Positions 7,712-14,269 of a stretch of 16,530 bases of DNA are shown one piece after another; positions within the stretch are counted from its first letter, which is position 1, and every line of letters starts with the position of its first letter. Below the pieces are notes generated by a model. That model did no database searches and was not told the origin of the DNA. It saw only the letters and a program-made list of their open reading frames with translations. The position numbers were made by a program, and so were the translations under genes. The DNA comes from an uncultured Bacilli bacterium (GTDB lineage: Bacteria > Bacillota_I > Bacilli_A > RF39 > UBA660). The stretch is taken from positions 1-16,530 of the forward strand of contig CANQFH010000014.1 in assembly GCA_947598425.1 (NCBI GenBank). Reading direction: 5' to 3'.

Positions 7712-8210
7712 CAATAAATGTTTTAGATTTATGAGGTTCATCAAATAAGAGATGAGGATAATTTTGTTGTCTTAAAGCTTCATAAACCATAATTGCCACT
7801 GTATTAGATAAATTAAGAGCTCTAACATCACTAGTCATCGGAATTCTGAGACAATGATCGATATGAGGCTTTAATATTTCTCTAGGAATACCAGTAGATT
7901 CTTTACCAAAAATAAAATAAATATTTTTAGAAGTATCAGAATAATCAAAACTAGTATGAGGTTTATGACCATATCTAGTTAAGAAATAATATTCTCCTTT
8001 ATTTTTATTAAAGAATTCTTCAATATTTTCATATAAAGTATAATGACATTTGTCAATATAATTGACACCACTTCTTTTCACATACTTGTCATCTAAACTA
8101 AAACCTAAAGGTTTAATTAAATGTAAATGGGTATTAGTGGCAATACAAGTACGCATAATATTTCCAGTATTTGTAGGTATTTCTGGTTCAAATAAGACAA
8201 CATTAATCAT
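7695..8210 (-). CDS. trmL: tRNA (cytidine(34)-2'-O)-methyltransferase TrmL
   Basis: This 171-residue SPOUT methyltransferase 2'-O-methylates the wobble base of certain leucine tRNAs using SAM. It opens with INVVLFEPEIPTNTGNIMRTC, the family's N-terminal signature, and carries the trefoil-knot motifs FGKESTGIP and RIPMTSDVRALNLSNTVAIMVYEALRQ. The length fits the minimal single-domain TrmL family (~155-170). I chose the start at 8210 because homology begins there; a longer frame from 8258 would begin inside the -35 of the promoter. The upstream SD match (GGATGTGAT) is imperfect. It is divergent from ftsK and is cut off from the downstream ATPase gene by a terminator. Confidence 0.92.
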   Translation of the reverse strand: MINVVLFEPEIPTNTGNIMRTCIATNTHLHLIKPLGFSLDDKYVKRSGVNYIDKCHYTLYENIEEFFNKNKGEYYFLTRYGHKPHTSFDYSDTSKNIYFIFGKESTGIPREILKPHIDHCLRIPMTSDVRALNLSNTVAIMVYEALRQQNYPHLLFDEPHKSKTFIEDADI

Positions 8211-8229
8211 ATAATCACATCCGAAAATT

Positions 8230-8258
8230 ATTATATAAAATATATAATTAATTGTCAA
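8230..8258 (-). promoter_or_regulatory. Consensus sigma-A promoter of trmL
   Basis: On minus TTGACA (8253-8258), 17-bp spacer, TATAAT (8230-8235): a perfect consensus. Its -35 overlaps the -35 of the opposite promoter. Confidence 0.9.
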
Positions 8259-8280
8259 AAAAAGATATTTAGTTTATAAT
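8252..8280 (+). promoter_or_regulatory. Sigma-A promoter of ftsK, sharing its -35 with trmL
   Basis: TTGTCA (8252-8257), 17-bp spacer, TATAAT (8275-8280). Transcription would start near 8287, leaving a leader of only about 10 nt that consists essentially of the GGTGAT Shine-Dalgarno before the ATG at 8297. Confidence 0.75.
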
Positions 8281-8296
8281 GATAATGGTGATAGTA

Positions 8297-10525
8297 ATGG
8301 CAAAAAGGAAAAAATCAAAAGAAGCTACTCCCACAATGAGTGTTGAATTAACGGGGTTAATTCTAGCTTTAATTGGTATCATTGGTTTTGGCTTTGGTTA
8401 TGTTGGTAATTTAATTAAAGAATTTGGAATGTTTTTACTTGGCTCTTGGTGGTTAGTTTTTGTCATTTACATTCTTTTAGTAGGACTTTACATGGTGTTT
8501 AAAAGAAAAATGCCCAAGTTTTTTTCTTCAAGATTAATTGGCTTATATTTAATATTAATTGTTATCTTAGTTGCTAGTCATTTTACTTTTTTAAATAAAA
8601 CTGGTAATGCTGGAGATATTATTAAAGTTACTTTTGATTCTTTTATGGAGAGAATTAATACAATTGATATGAACTCCGCTATTTTAAATACTGGAGATAC
8701 TTCTTACGCTATTGGGGGAGGGTTAGTCGGAGCTTTATGTATTAGTCTTTTATATTTCTTATTTGCTAAGACGGGTACAATTGTAGTATTAGTAGTATTA
8801 GGGGTTGTTGGTGTTGTTATGTTACTTGATATTACATTTAGTGATATTTTAGATAAGATCAAAGGATTTATCTCTAAAAATAAAGAATACAGTCAAGAAG
8901 ATAAAGAATTACCACCACTTGCTGATATTAGTGAAGAAGTAATGGAAGAGGTTAAACCATTACCAATTGATAATAAGATAGTAATATCTAGTTTAGATGA
9001 ATTAAAAAATAAACCTAAAGAAGAAAAAGAAGAAGTAACAGTAATGGAACCAGTAGTAGTAGAAGATACTCCAAGTAATGGTACTTATAAATTACCTCCA
9101 ATTAGTATTTTAAATGAAGTTAAAGCTCAAAAGAAAAATACTAATGATGCTTATATTATGAACAATAAAGATAATTTAGAGAAGGCTTTAAAAGACTTTC
9201 AAATTAATGCTAAAGTAGTTGATATTCATATTGGCCCAGCAGTTACTCAATATGAATTAGTGGTACCGGCTGGTACTAAAGTAAGTAGAATATTATCTAT
9301 TAATAAAGAAATAGCATTAGCTTTAGCTGCTAAAGATGTTCGTATTGAAGCTCCTATACCAGGTAAAAGTACAATTGGTATTGAAATTCCTAATGAATCA
9401 ATTAGTGCTGTACCATTTAGAGAGATCTTAGAAGCTAATTTAAGTGCCAAAAGTAAGTATGATATTATGATTACTTTAGGTAAAAATTTAATGGGTAAAC
9501 CGATAGTAGCTGACTTAGCTAAAATGCCTCATCTTTTAGTAGCAGGTTCTACTGGTAGTGGTAAATCTGTATGTATTAATTCCATAATTTGTTCAATATT
9601 AATGAATTATGATCCTCGTGATGTTAAATTAATTATGGTCGATCCTAAAAAAGTAGAACTTACTAATTATAATGGTACTCCTCATTTATATTGTCCAGTA
9701 GTAAGTGATCCTAAGAAAGCCTCTATTATGCTTCAAAATGTTGTTAGAGAAATGGAAAAAAGATATGATATTTTTGCTGAAGCTGGAGTTAAAAAAATAA
9801 GTGAATATAATATTTATGTTGAAAAAGAGAATAAAAAACATCCTGAAAGTCCTCTTGCGAAAATGCCATTTTGGGTAGTTATTATCGATGAACTTGCTGA
9901 TTTAATGTTAGTAGCATCAAAAGAAGTTGAAGATTCAATTATGAGAATTACACAAATGGCTAGAGCAGCTGGTATTCATTTAATAGTAGCGACTCAAAGA
10001 CCATCTACTGATGTTATTACTGGAGTTGTTAAGGCCAATATTCCATCACGTATCTGTTTTGCTGTTGCTAGTCAAATTGATTCTAGAACAGCTCTTGATA
10101 TGAGTGGGGCTGAAAAATTATTAGGCCGTGGTGATATGTTATATTTACCAATGGGTGAAAATACTCCGGAAAGAATTCAAGGTTGCTTTATATCTGATGA
10201 AGAAATTAATCGTTTAATAAATTATTGTTCTAGACAATTAACAGTAAAATATACTGAAGATATGACAGTGTCTACTGAAAATAAAGAATCATTTGGAAGT
10301 GGCAATGGTGAAGATGGCTATGATGATCCAATGTATGATGAAGTAGTTGAATTTGCAGTATCTACAGGTAAAATAAGTGCATCTTTAATTCAAAGAAGAT
10401 TCCGTTTTGGCTTTAATCGAGCTGCAAGAATGATTGATTTATTAGAATCAAGAGGGATAGTAGGACCTCAAAATGGTTCTAAACCAAGAGAGGTTTTAAT
10501 TAAAGTAGATGATAAAGAAGAGTAA
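8297..10525 (+). CDS. ftsK: DNA translocase FtsK/SpoIIIE
   Basis: This 742-residue membrane-anchored hexameric DNA pump moves chromosomal DNA through the closing septum; in spore formers the same family (SpoIIIE) packs DNA into the forespore. The N-terminus holds about four membrane segments (~18-40, 50-68, 80-95, 140-185), then an acidic linker, then the motor. Walker A is GSTGSGKS (417-424), Walker B is VVIIDELAD (D531-E532), and TQRPSTDVITGVVKANIPSRI is the conserved core. The last ~65 residues form the winged-helix gamma domain that reads KOPS/SRS-type polarity sequences (SLIQRRFRFGFNRAARMIDLLE). Length is like SpoIIIE/SftA-size proteins rather than long proteobacterial FtsK. The upstream in-frame ATG at 8279 overlaps the promoter -10, so 8297 with GGTGAT at 8287-8292 is the start. 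It cannot be told from sequence alone whether it serves division, sporulation or both. Confidence 0.93.
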   Translation: MAKRKKSKEATPTMSVELTGLILALIGIIGFGFGYVGNLIKEFGMFLLGSWWLVFVIYILLVGLYMVFKRKMPKFFSSRLIGLYLILIVILVASHFTFLNKTGNAGDIIKVTFDSFMERINTIDMNSAILNTGDTSYAIGGGLVGALCISLLYFLFAKTGTIVVLVVLGVVGVVMLLDITFSDILDKIKGFISKNKEYSQEDKELPPLADISEEVMEEVKPLPIDNKIVISSLDELKNKPKEEKEEVTVMEPVVVEDTPSNGTYKLPPISILNEVKAQKKNTNDAYIMNNKDNLEKALKDFQINAKVVDIHIGPAVTQYELVVPAGTKVSRILSINKEIALALAAKDVRIEAPIPGKSTIGIEIPNESISAVPFREILEANLSAKSKYDIMITLGKNLMGKPIVADLAKMPHLLVAGSTGSGKSVCINSIICSILMNYDPRDVKLIMVDPKKVELTNYNGTPHLYCPVVSDPKKASIMLQNVVREMEKRYDIFAEAGVKKISEYNIYVEKENKKHPESPLAKMPFWVVIIDELADLMLVASKEVEDSIMRITQMARAAGIHLIVATQRPSTDVITGVVKANIPSRICFAVASQIDSRTALDMSGAEKLLGRGDMLYLPMGENTPERIQGCFISDEEINRLINYCSRQLTVKYTEDMTVSTENKESFGSGNGEDGYDDPMYDEVVEFAVSTGKISASLIQRRFRFGFNRAARMIDLLESRGIVGPQNGSKPREVLIKVDDKEE

Positions 10526-10551
10526 ACTAATATCAAGATAGCAATTTAAAG

Positions 10552-10581
10552 TTTACAAAGAATTTTGGTTTGTGCTAAAAT
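10552..10581 (+). promoter_or_regulatory. Probable promoter of the thioredoxin-fold gene
   Basis: TTTACA (10552-10557), 18-bp spacer, TAAAAT (10576-10581) preceded by TG (extended -10). The expected start of transcription (~10588) lies just before the AAAGG ribosome site, again a very short leader. Confidence 0.55.
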
Positions 10582-10603
10582 AAAAATGAAAGGTATGATA
10601 ATA

Positions 10604-11176
10604 ATGAGTCAAAAAAAAGGCAGTAAAGAAAAAAATAATAAAAAGGAAACAATAGTTAAAATAAAGCCTTTAAATTATCTATATGCTTTATTAATTTTTG
10701 TAGGAGTTATTTTAATTACTATGTATATTTTTTCTTGGTATCAAGTGAAAAAAGAAGAAAGATTAATGACTAGTTATTTAATATCTTCAAAAACAATAGA
10801 GTCTAGTATCAATGATTTAGAATCATTAACTCAAATAAGACAAGAAGCTCCATCTTCATATTTCTTATATTTTGGTTATACTGGAGATGATGATGTTTAT
10901 AATTTTGAAAAGAGTTTAAAAAGAATTATCGATGATTATAAATTAAATGATATGTTTTATTATATTAATTTAACTAATTTAATGAATACTAATCCTAATT
11001 ATTTAGAGGAAGTAGCTAATAATTTAGGTATTGAAAAATTAAAAAATGTTCCCGCAATTATTTATGTTAAAGATGGTAAAATTACTAAAGATAATATTTT
11101 AGATGGTATTAATAATTCTAAATTATCAATAGCGAATTTTGAAGAATTATTAGATATCTATGAATTTGAATCATAA
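10604..11176 (+). CDS. Membrane-anchored thioredoxin-fold protein lacking CxxC
   Basis: This 190-residue protein has a basic Lys-rich head (~1-25), one transmembrane helix (~30-50, LLIFVGVILITMYIFSW) and an extracytoplasmic domain. SYFLYFGYTGDDDVYNFEKSLKRII looks like the first beta-alpha unit of a thioredoxin fold, where active members carry CxxC; here YTGDDD stands in that place and the protein has no cysteine. The cis-proline strand KNVPAIIYVKDGKI is conserved. A redox role is therefore unlikely; a structural or accessory role, as for bacteriocin-transport-accessory-like thioredoxins, is possible. The start at 10604 is preferred because AAAGG lies 11-15 nt upstream and an upstream frame from 10565 would begin before the predicted transcription start. 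It follows ftsK by 78 bp but has its own promoter. Confidence 0.7.
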   Translation: MSQKKGSKEKNNKKETIVKIKPLNYLYALLIFVGVILITMYIFSWYQVKKEERLMTSYLISSKTIESSINDLESLTQIRQEAPSSYFLYFGYTGDDDVYNFEKSLKRIIDDYKLNDMFYYINLTNLMNTNPNYLEEVANNLGIEKLKNVPAIIYVKDGKITKDNILDGINNSKLSIANFEELLDIYEFES

Positions 11177-11197
11177 CACCTTAAGGTGTTTTTTTAT
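11175..11197 (+). terminator. Intrinsic terminator overlapping stop codon
   Basis: AACACC (11175-11180), loop TTAA, GGTGTT (11185-11190), then a T tract to 11197. The stem begins inside the TAA stop of the preceding gene. Confidence 0.85.
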
Positions 11198-11211
11198 TAA
11201 TAAAATATTTC

Positions 11212-11239
11212 TTTACAAAAATAAAAAATATGTTATATT
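11212..11239 (+). promoter_or_regulatory. Probable promoter of the DUF3800 gene
   Basis: TTTACA (11212-11217), 16-bp spacer, TATATT (11234-11239) preceded by TGT (extended -10). Confidence 0.55.
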
Positions 11240-11270
11240 TATATTTATGGGTAACATAGAAAGGCATCCT

Positions 11271-11999
11271 ATGTTAAAAAAACAAATATTAATTATTGCT
11301 ATTGATGATTCTGGAGTACTATGTAAAAATGAAAATTATTGTGTTTTTGCTGGTATTATTTTTTTTAGTGAACTTGAAAAAGAAAGATTTATTAAAAATT
11401 ATAAAAAGATAGTTGATGATTTAAAATGTCGTTATTGTAAAAGAAAAACATGTGATAATAATTGTCCTGAGTTAAAATATTTTAATTTAAAGAAAACTCA
11501 TCAAAAAAGATTTATTAAATATTTAAAAAATTATTCTTTACTTTCAGTAATTATAGATAATCGTAAGATATATTCTAGAATAATAGAGCATTCTAAATCT
11601 AAAGGAAGATATTTACATTATGCCATTAAAATGATGATTAAAAATGCAATTGAAAGTTTAATAAAAGAAGATAAGTTAAATAATAATATAGACTTAGATA
11701 TTACAATTAATATCGATGAATTATCATATAAGACAAATGGTTTATATAATTTAGAAGAAAGTATCTATGAAGAACTTTCTCATGGAATGAAAAATATTAA
11801 AAGAAATGCCATATTTAAAAATATTATCAATAGTAATTTAAATATTCAGTTAGAATTTAAAAATTCCGCTACCGATTATTTAGTTCAAGCTGCTGATTTA
11901 GTCGCTGGTACTATTAGAAGTTATCGTATTCATATTCAGAATACTGAAGAATTAAAAACCAAATTAAATTTTATTAATTATCAATTATTTTTACCTTAA
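11271..11999 (+). CDS. DUF3800 domain protein with four-cysteine cluster
   Basis: This 242-residue protein opens with IIAIDDSG (residues 8-15), the position of the DESG-type acidic motif of DUF3800, and closes with TDYLVQAADLVAGTIRS (201-217), the family's C-terminal acidic motif. DUF3800 has an RNase H-like fold and often lies among mobile or defence genes, but its function is unknown. CRYCKRKTCDNNC gives cysteines at 53, 56, 61 and 65, a likely zinc knuckle inserted after the first strands. The start at 11271 has AGAAAGG at 11258-11264 with 6-nt spacing and puts the acidic motif near the N-terminus as in relatives; the frame stays open upstream to the preceding terminator, but those residues overlap the promoter. 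Flanked by a terminator and a sporulation operon, it appears to be monocistronic. Confidence 0.75.
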   Translation: MLKKQILIIAIDDSGVLCKNENYCVFAGIIFFSELEKERFIKNYKKIVDDLKCRYCKRKTCDNNCPELKYFNLKKTHQKRFIKYLKNYSLLSVIIDNRKIYSRIIEHSKSKGRYLHYAIKMMIKNAIESLIKEDKLNNNIDLDITINIDELSYKTNGLYNLEESIYEELSHGMKNIKRNAIFKNIINSNLNIQLEFKNSATDYLVQAADLVAGTIRSYRIHIQNTEELKTKLNFINYQLFLP

Positions 12000-12033
12000 A
12001 TAGGCATAAGCACTTAAGACATTTAAATTATCT

Positions 12034-12041
12034 CATACATT
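12034..12041 (+). promoter_or_regulatory. Candidate sigma-E -10 element of the cotJ operon
   Basis: CATACATT matches the sigma-E -10 consensus CATACAnT and sits ~23 bp before the start codon. The -35 side (around 12010-12018) is not a convincing match, and no sigma-A promoter is seen here. Known cotJ operons are sigma-E dependent, which supports the call. Confidence 0.45.
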
Positions 12042-12063
12042 ACTATTGTAGGAGGTATTATAA

Positions 12064-12522
12064 ATGTTATTTGATAATAACAATGTTGATTTAGACTTTA
12101 CTTTACTGAATATGGCGGGATTAAAAAATGTTAATAATATGAGTAATATGGATTTAAGTAGTAATAAAAATATTTATAGTGTTAAAGAAGGCTTTTTAAG
12201 AGGAAATATGTTTAAAGATGAATATAAACCATATAAGAATTTAACTTATATAAATATTCGTCCTCGAAATGAAAGAGAAGCTAAATTATTTAATGTTATG
12301 GAGTATTCTTTTGCTATTAATGATTTAAATTTATATTTAGATTTACATCCTGAAGATAGTGAAATGCTTAAATTATTTAAAGAGTATGTTAAAGAAGAAA
12401 AAGAAGCTAAAAAAGAATATATGGAAAGTTATGGGCCACTTACAGTAAATAAAGTAACTGGAAATAGTTTTGATTGGGTAAGTAATTGGCCATGGGAAGA
12501 TGGAGGTGAAATGTATGTTTAA
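12064..12522 (+). CDS. cotJB: Spore coat protein CotJB with CotJA-like N-terminus (fusion)
   Basis: This 152-residue protein carries the CotJB core at ~75-150: EYSFAINDLNLYLDLHPED, a charged helix, KEYMESYGPLTV and a WPWED end are all family hallmarks. CotJB normally has ~90 residues. The extra N-terminal half contains GFLRGNMFKDEYKPYKN (about 43-59), resembling the GTxFPxLxxPY core of CotJA, so cotJA and cotJB appear joined in one gene. The first ~40 residues are Asn/Met-rich and unlike either. Together with CotJC these proteins are made in the mother cell and assembled at the spore coat. AGGAGGT at 12050-12056 gives a strong ribosome site. The gene overlaps cotJC by 8 nt, which suggests coupled translation. 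Confidence 0.88.
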   Translation: MLFDNNNVDLDFTLLNMAGLKNVNNMSNMDLSSNKNIYSVKEGFLRGNMFKDEYKPYKNLTYINIRPRNEREAKLFNVMEYSFAINDLNLYLDLHPEDSEMLKLFKEYVKEEKEAKKEYMESYGPLTVNKVTGNSFDWVSNWPWEDGGEMYV

Positions 12523-13072
12523 GTATGTTAAACACACAAATTATCCCATAAATATTAATAAAAAAGATTTAAAAATGGCTAAATATTTATTAACTCAATT
12601 TGGTGGTGCGAATGGTGAACTTGCTGCTGCTATGCGTTATTTTAGTCAAAAATTTACAATGCCTGATGATAAAGGTAGAGCATTATTAAATGATATATCT
12701 ACTGAAGAATTAGGACATTGTGAAATGATCTGTACAATGGTTCATGAACTTACAAAAAATGCTACAGTTAAAGAATTAGAAGAAGCTGGTTTAGGTTCAT
12801 ATTATGCTGATCATAATAAAGGCATATATCCCGTTGATGCATCCGGAGTACCTTTTAGTGTTAAATATTTTGCTGTAACTGCCGATCCTATTTCGGATAT
12901 TATGGAAGATATGGCTGCAGAACAAAAAGCTCGTGCCGTATATGAAAATTTAATTGATTTAACAGATGATGAAGATGTTTTAGCACCATTATTATTTTTA
13001 AGACAAAGAGAAGTAGTTCATTTTAATCGTTTTAAAGAATTATATGAATATTATAAATCTAAAGGGTATTAA
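12515..13072 (+). CDS. cotJC: Spore coat manganese-catalase-like protein CotJC
   Basis: This 185-residue ferritin-like four-helix protein is a manganese catalase relative of the spore coat, likely to break down hydrogen peroxide or protect the spore. The dimetal ligands are all recognisable: E35 in GANGELAAAMRY, E65 and H68 in EELGH, E136 in AAEQKA, and E166 and H169 in REVVH. Length matches the family (~185-200) and is shorter than free-standing Mn catalases. I place the start at 12515, since GGAGGTG (12502-12508) lies 6 nt upstream; the ATG at 12500 precedes that ribosome site. The start is inside the 3' end of cotJB. A terminator follows the stop. Confidence 0.95.
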   Translation: MFKYVKHTNYPININKKDLKMAKYLLTQFGGANGELAAAMRYFSQKFTMPDDKGRALLNDISTEELGHCEMICTMVHELTKNATVKELEEAGLGSYYADHNKGIYPVDASGVPFSVKYFAVTADPISDIMEDMAAEQKARAVYENLIDLTDDEDVLAPLLFLRQREVVHFNRFKELYEYYKSKGY

Positions 13073-13074
13073 TT

Positions 13075-13099
13075 AAAGGCTCATAGTAAGAGTCTTTTT
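13075..13099 (+). terminator. Intrinsic terminator of the cotJ operon
   Basis: AAAGGCTC (13075-13082) pairs with GAGTCTTT (13090-13097), one G-T wobble, 7-nt loop, followed by Ts to 13099. Confidence 0.85.
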
Positions 13100-13162
13100 A
13101 CTTGTAAATATTTGTCTATAGATTGTAAATTAATTAAAAATTGATTAAAAGTAATTATTTTT

Positions 13163-13171
13163 TGGTATAAT
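13163..13171 (+). promoter_or_regulatory. Extended -10 promoter
   Basis: TGGTATAAT (TGn plus TATAAT, -10 at 13166-13171) is a good extended -10. The best -35 is TTGATT at 13141-13146, 19 bp away, which is wide. Confidence 0.6.
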
Positions 13172-13196
13172 TTTAATAGAAAGAGTGAAAATAATA

Positions 13197-13388
13197 ATGA
13201 AAAATAATAAAGAAAATGATAATAAAAAAAGTAAAGAAGTTAAATTAAAAAGTGCCATGTATAATAATGACAATGAAAAGATGGAAAGAAGAGAAGAAGA
13301 TGCTTCCGATGCCGTAATGTGGGGCTTTGTCTTAGGCTTCTTATTATTCTTTATCTTACTTATTTGTATAATTATCTTTACCCGCTAG
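13197..13388 (+). CDS. Small single-pass membrane protein, unknown
   Basis: This 63-residue protein is not recognised. Residues 1-43 are highly charged (Lys/Asn/Glu), and residues ~44-61 form one hydrophobic helix (VMWGFVLGFLLFFILLIC) followed by a short FTR tail, so a cytoplasmic N-terminus with a C-terminal anchor is likely. I prefer the ATG at 13197, which has AGAAAGAG about 10 nt upstream, over the in-frame GTG at 13185 that abuts that site. Ten bases separate it from the UPF0316 gene, and it shares that gene's promoter, so the two products may work together. Confidence 0.7.
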   Translation: MKNNKENDNKKSKEVKLKSAMYNNDNEKMERREEDASDAVMWGFVLGFLLFFILLICIIIFTR

Positions 13389-13398
13389 GAGTGATGCC

Positions 13399-13908
13399 AT
13401 GCTAATAAAATGCTTGCAAATCTTTGCAGCAAGAATTGTAGATGTTTCTCTAGGAACTCTTAGAACTGTTTATTTTGTTAAAGGAAAGAGTATTGAACCA
13501 TTTATAATTGCCTTTTTTGAAGTATTAGTATGGTATTTAGTAGCTAAAGAAGCCTTAAATACTGAAGGTAATACAATTTTAATAGCAATATCTTATGCTT
13601 CAGGTTATGCCACGGGTACTTATATTGGCTCAATATTATCTAATTATGTCATTAAAGGAGTAGTGGGAGTACAAATAGTCTGTAAGGAAGATTCAGAAGC
13701 TTTAGTAGATGATTTAAGAAGTGATGGCTTTGCAGTCTCGGTAATTGAATTAAAAAACGATTATGAAGGTAAAAATAAAGATATGTTATATATTCAAGTT
13801 AATAAAAATAAATTAAAAGAATTAACAAAAAGAGTTAAAAATTTTGATAAAAATGCTTTTATGGCTGTCAATGAAACCAAATTAGTGCATAATGGTCTCT
13901 TAAAATGA
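13399..13908 (+). CDS. UPF0316/DUF2179 membrane protein (YebE-like)
   Basis: This 169-residue protein has an N-terminal membrane domain of about three helices (~1-95) with the family signature ARIVDVSLGTLRTVYFVKGKSIEPFIIAFFEVLVW and the later YASGYATGTYIGSIL, and a C-terminal soluble DUF2179 domain (~95-169) predicted to bind a small ligand. This combination is UPF0316; DUF2179 also occurs in YitT transporters. Function is not established. AGGAG at 13387-13391 is 7 nt before the ATG and overlaps the upstream stop. The last codons and the stop lie in a terminator hairpin. Confidence 0.88.
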   Translation: MLIKCLQIFAARIVDVSLGTLRTVYFVKGKSIEPFIIAFFEVLVWYLVAKEALNTEGNTILIAISYASGYATGTYIGSILSNYVIKGVVGVQIVCKEDSEALVDDLRSDGFAVSVIELKNDYEGKNKDMLYIQVNKNKLKELTKRVKNFDKNAFMAVNETKLVHNGLLK

Positions 13909-13927
13909 CTATTTTAGCACTATTTTT
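13883..13927 (+). terminator. Long intrinsic terminator inside the end of the UPF0316 gene
   Basis: TAGTGC (13883-13888) pairs with GCACTA (13917-13922); the stem continues with ATAATGGTC (13889-13897) against GACTATTTT (13907-13915), with a bulged A and a T-T mismatch, around a 9-nt loop. Five Ts follow. The TGA stop at 13906-13908 is in the hairpin. Confidence 0.75.
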
Positions 13928-13928
13928 C

Positions 13929-13957
13929 TTGTATATTGTAAATTATTTTGATATAAT
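13929..13957 (+). promoter_or_regulatory. Promoter of the rimP-nusA-infB operon
   Basis: TTGTAT (13929-13934), 17-bp spacer, TATAAT (13952-13957) with a TG extension at 13949-13950. It follows directly after the preceding terminator. Confidence 0.75.
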
Positions 13958-13972
13958 ACAACCAACAGATTT

Positions 13973-13998
13973 AAGTGGGACATAACAAACCCACTTTT
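13973..13998 (+). promoter_or_regulatory. Leader hairpin upstream of rimP, candidate attenuator
   Basis: AAGTGGG (13973-13979) pairs perfectly with CCCACTT (13990-13996) around a 10-nt loop, and the strand continues TTAT-TATTAA. It lies between the promoter and the rimP ribosome site (AGGTGAGG 14011-14018), with an imperfect T tract, so it may act as a partial terminator or a mRNA-stabilising hairpin. Confidence 0.5.
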
Positions 13999-14019
13999 AT
14001 TATTAATAAGAGGTGAGGA

Positions 14020-14268
14020 ATGGAAAATTTAACAGACTTAAAGAAAAAGTTAGAGGAAGTTTTACAAAAAGAAGATATTATTGTCGATGATATTTATCTA
14101 GAAAAAAGAAAGAAATATACATTCTTAACAATTGTCTTAGACAAAATTGGTGGTATTGATTTAGATGGGATTGTTACTGCGACTAAAATAATAAATCCGA
14201 TAGTAGATGAATATGATGTGTGTGATGAATCGTATATTTTGGATGTAATTAGTAAGGAGAGAGGATAG
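14020..14268 (+). CDS. rimP: Ribosome maturation factor RimP, N-terminal domain only
   Basis: RimP helps assemble the 30S subunit. The 82 residues fit the N-terminal alpha/beta domain: an opening helix, DIYLEKRKKYTFLTIVLDK, GGIDLDGIVTATKIINPIVDEYD, and YILDVISKERG in place of the usual YxLEVSSPGxxR. The C-terminal SH3-like domain of normal ~150-residue RimP is absent. The stop at 14266-14268 is followed after one base by nusA, so no frameshifted remnant exists downstream. The identification rests on this pattern plus the position directly before nusA. The ribosome site AGGTGAGG is strong, so the gene seems expressed. Confidence 0.82.
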   Translation: MENLTDLKKKLEEVLQKEDIIVDDIYLEKRKKYTFLTIVLDKIGGIDLDGIVTATKIINPIVDEYDVCDESYILDVISKERG

Positions 14269-14269
14269 T

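Noticed and set aside
8279..8296. Earlier ftsK start
   Set aside because: The ATG lies within the promoter -10 hexamer and would not be transcribed.
13073..13196. tRNA, riboswitch or small RNA in this and other gaps
   Set aside because: Gaps are short and contain only terminators and promoters; no cloverleaf or known aptamer pattern was seen, and there is no CRISPR or insertion sequence in the window.
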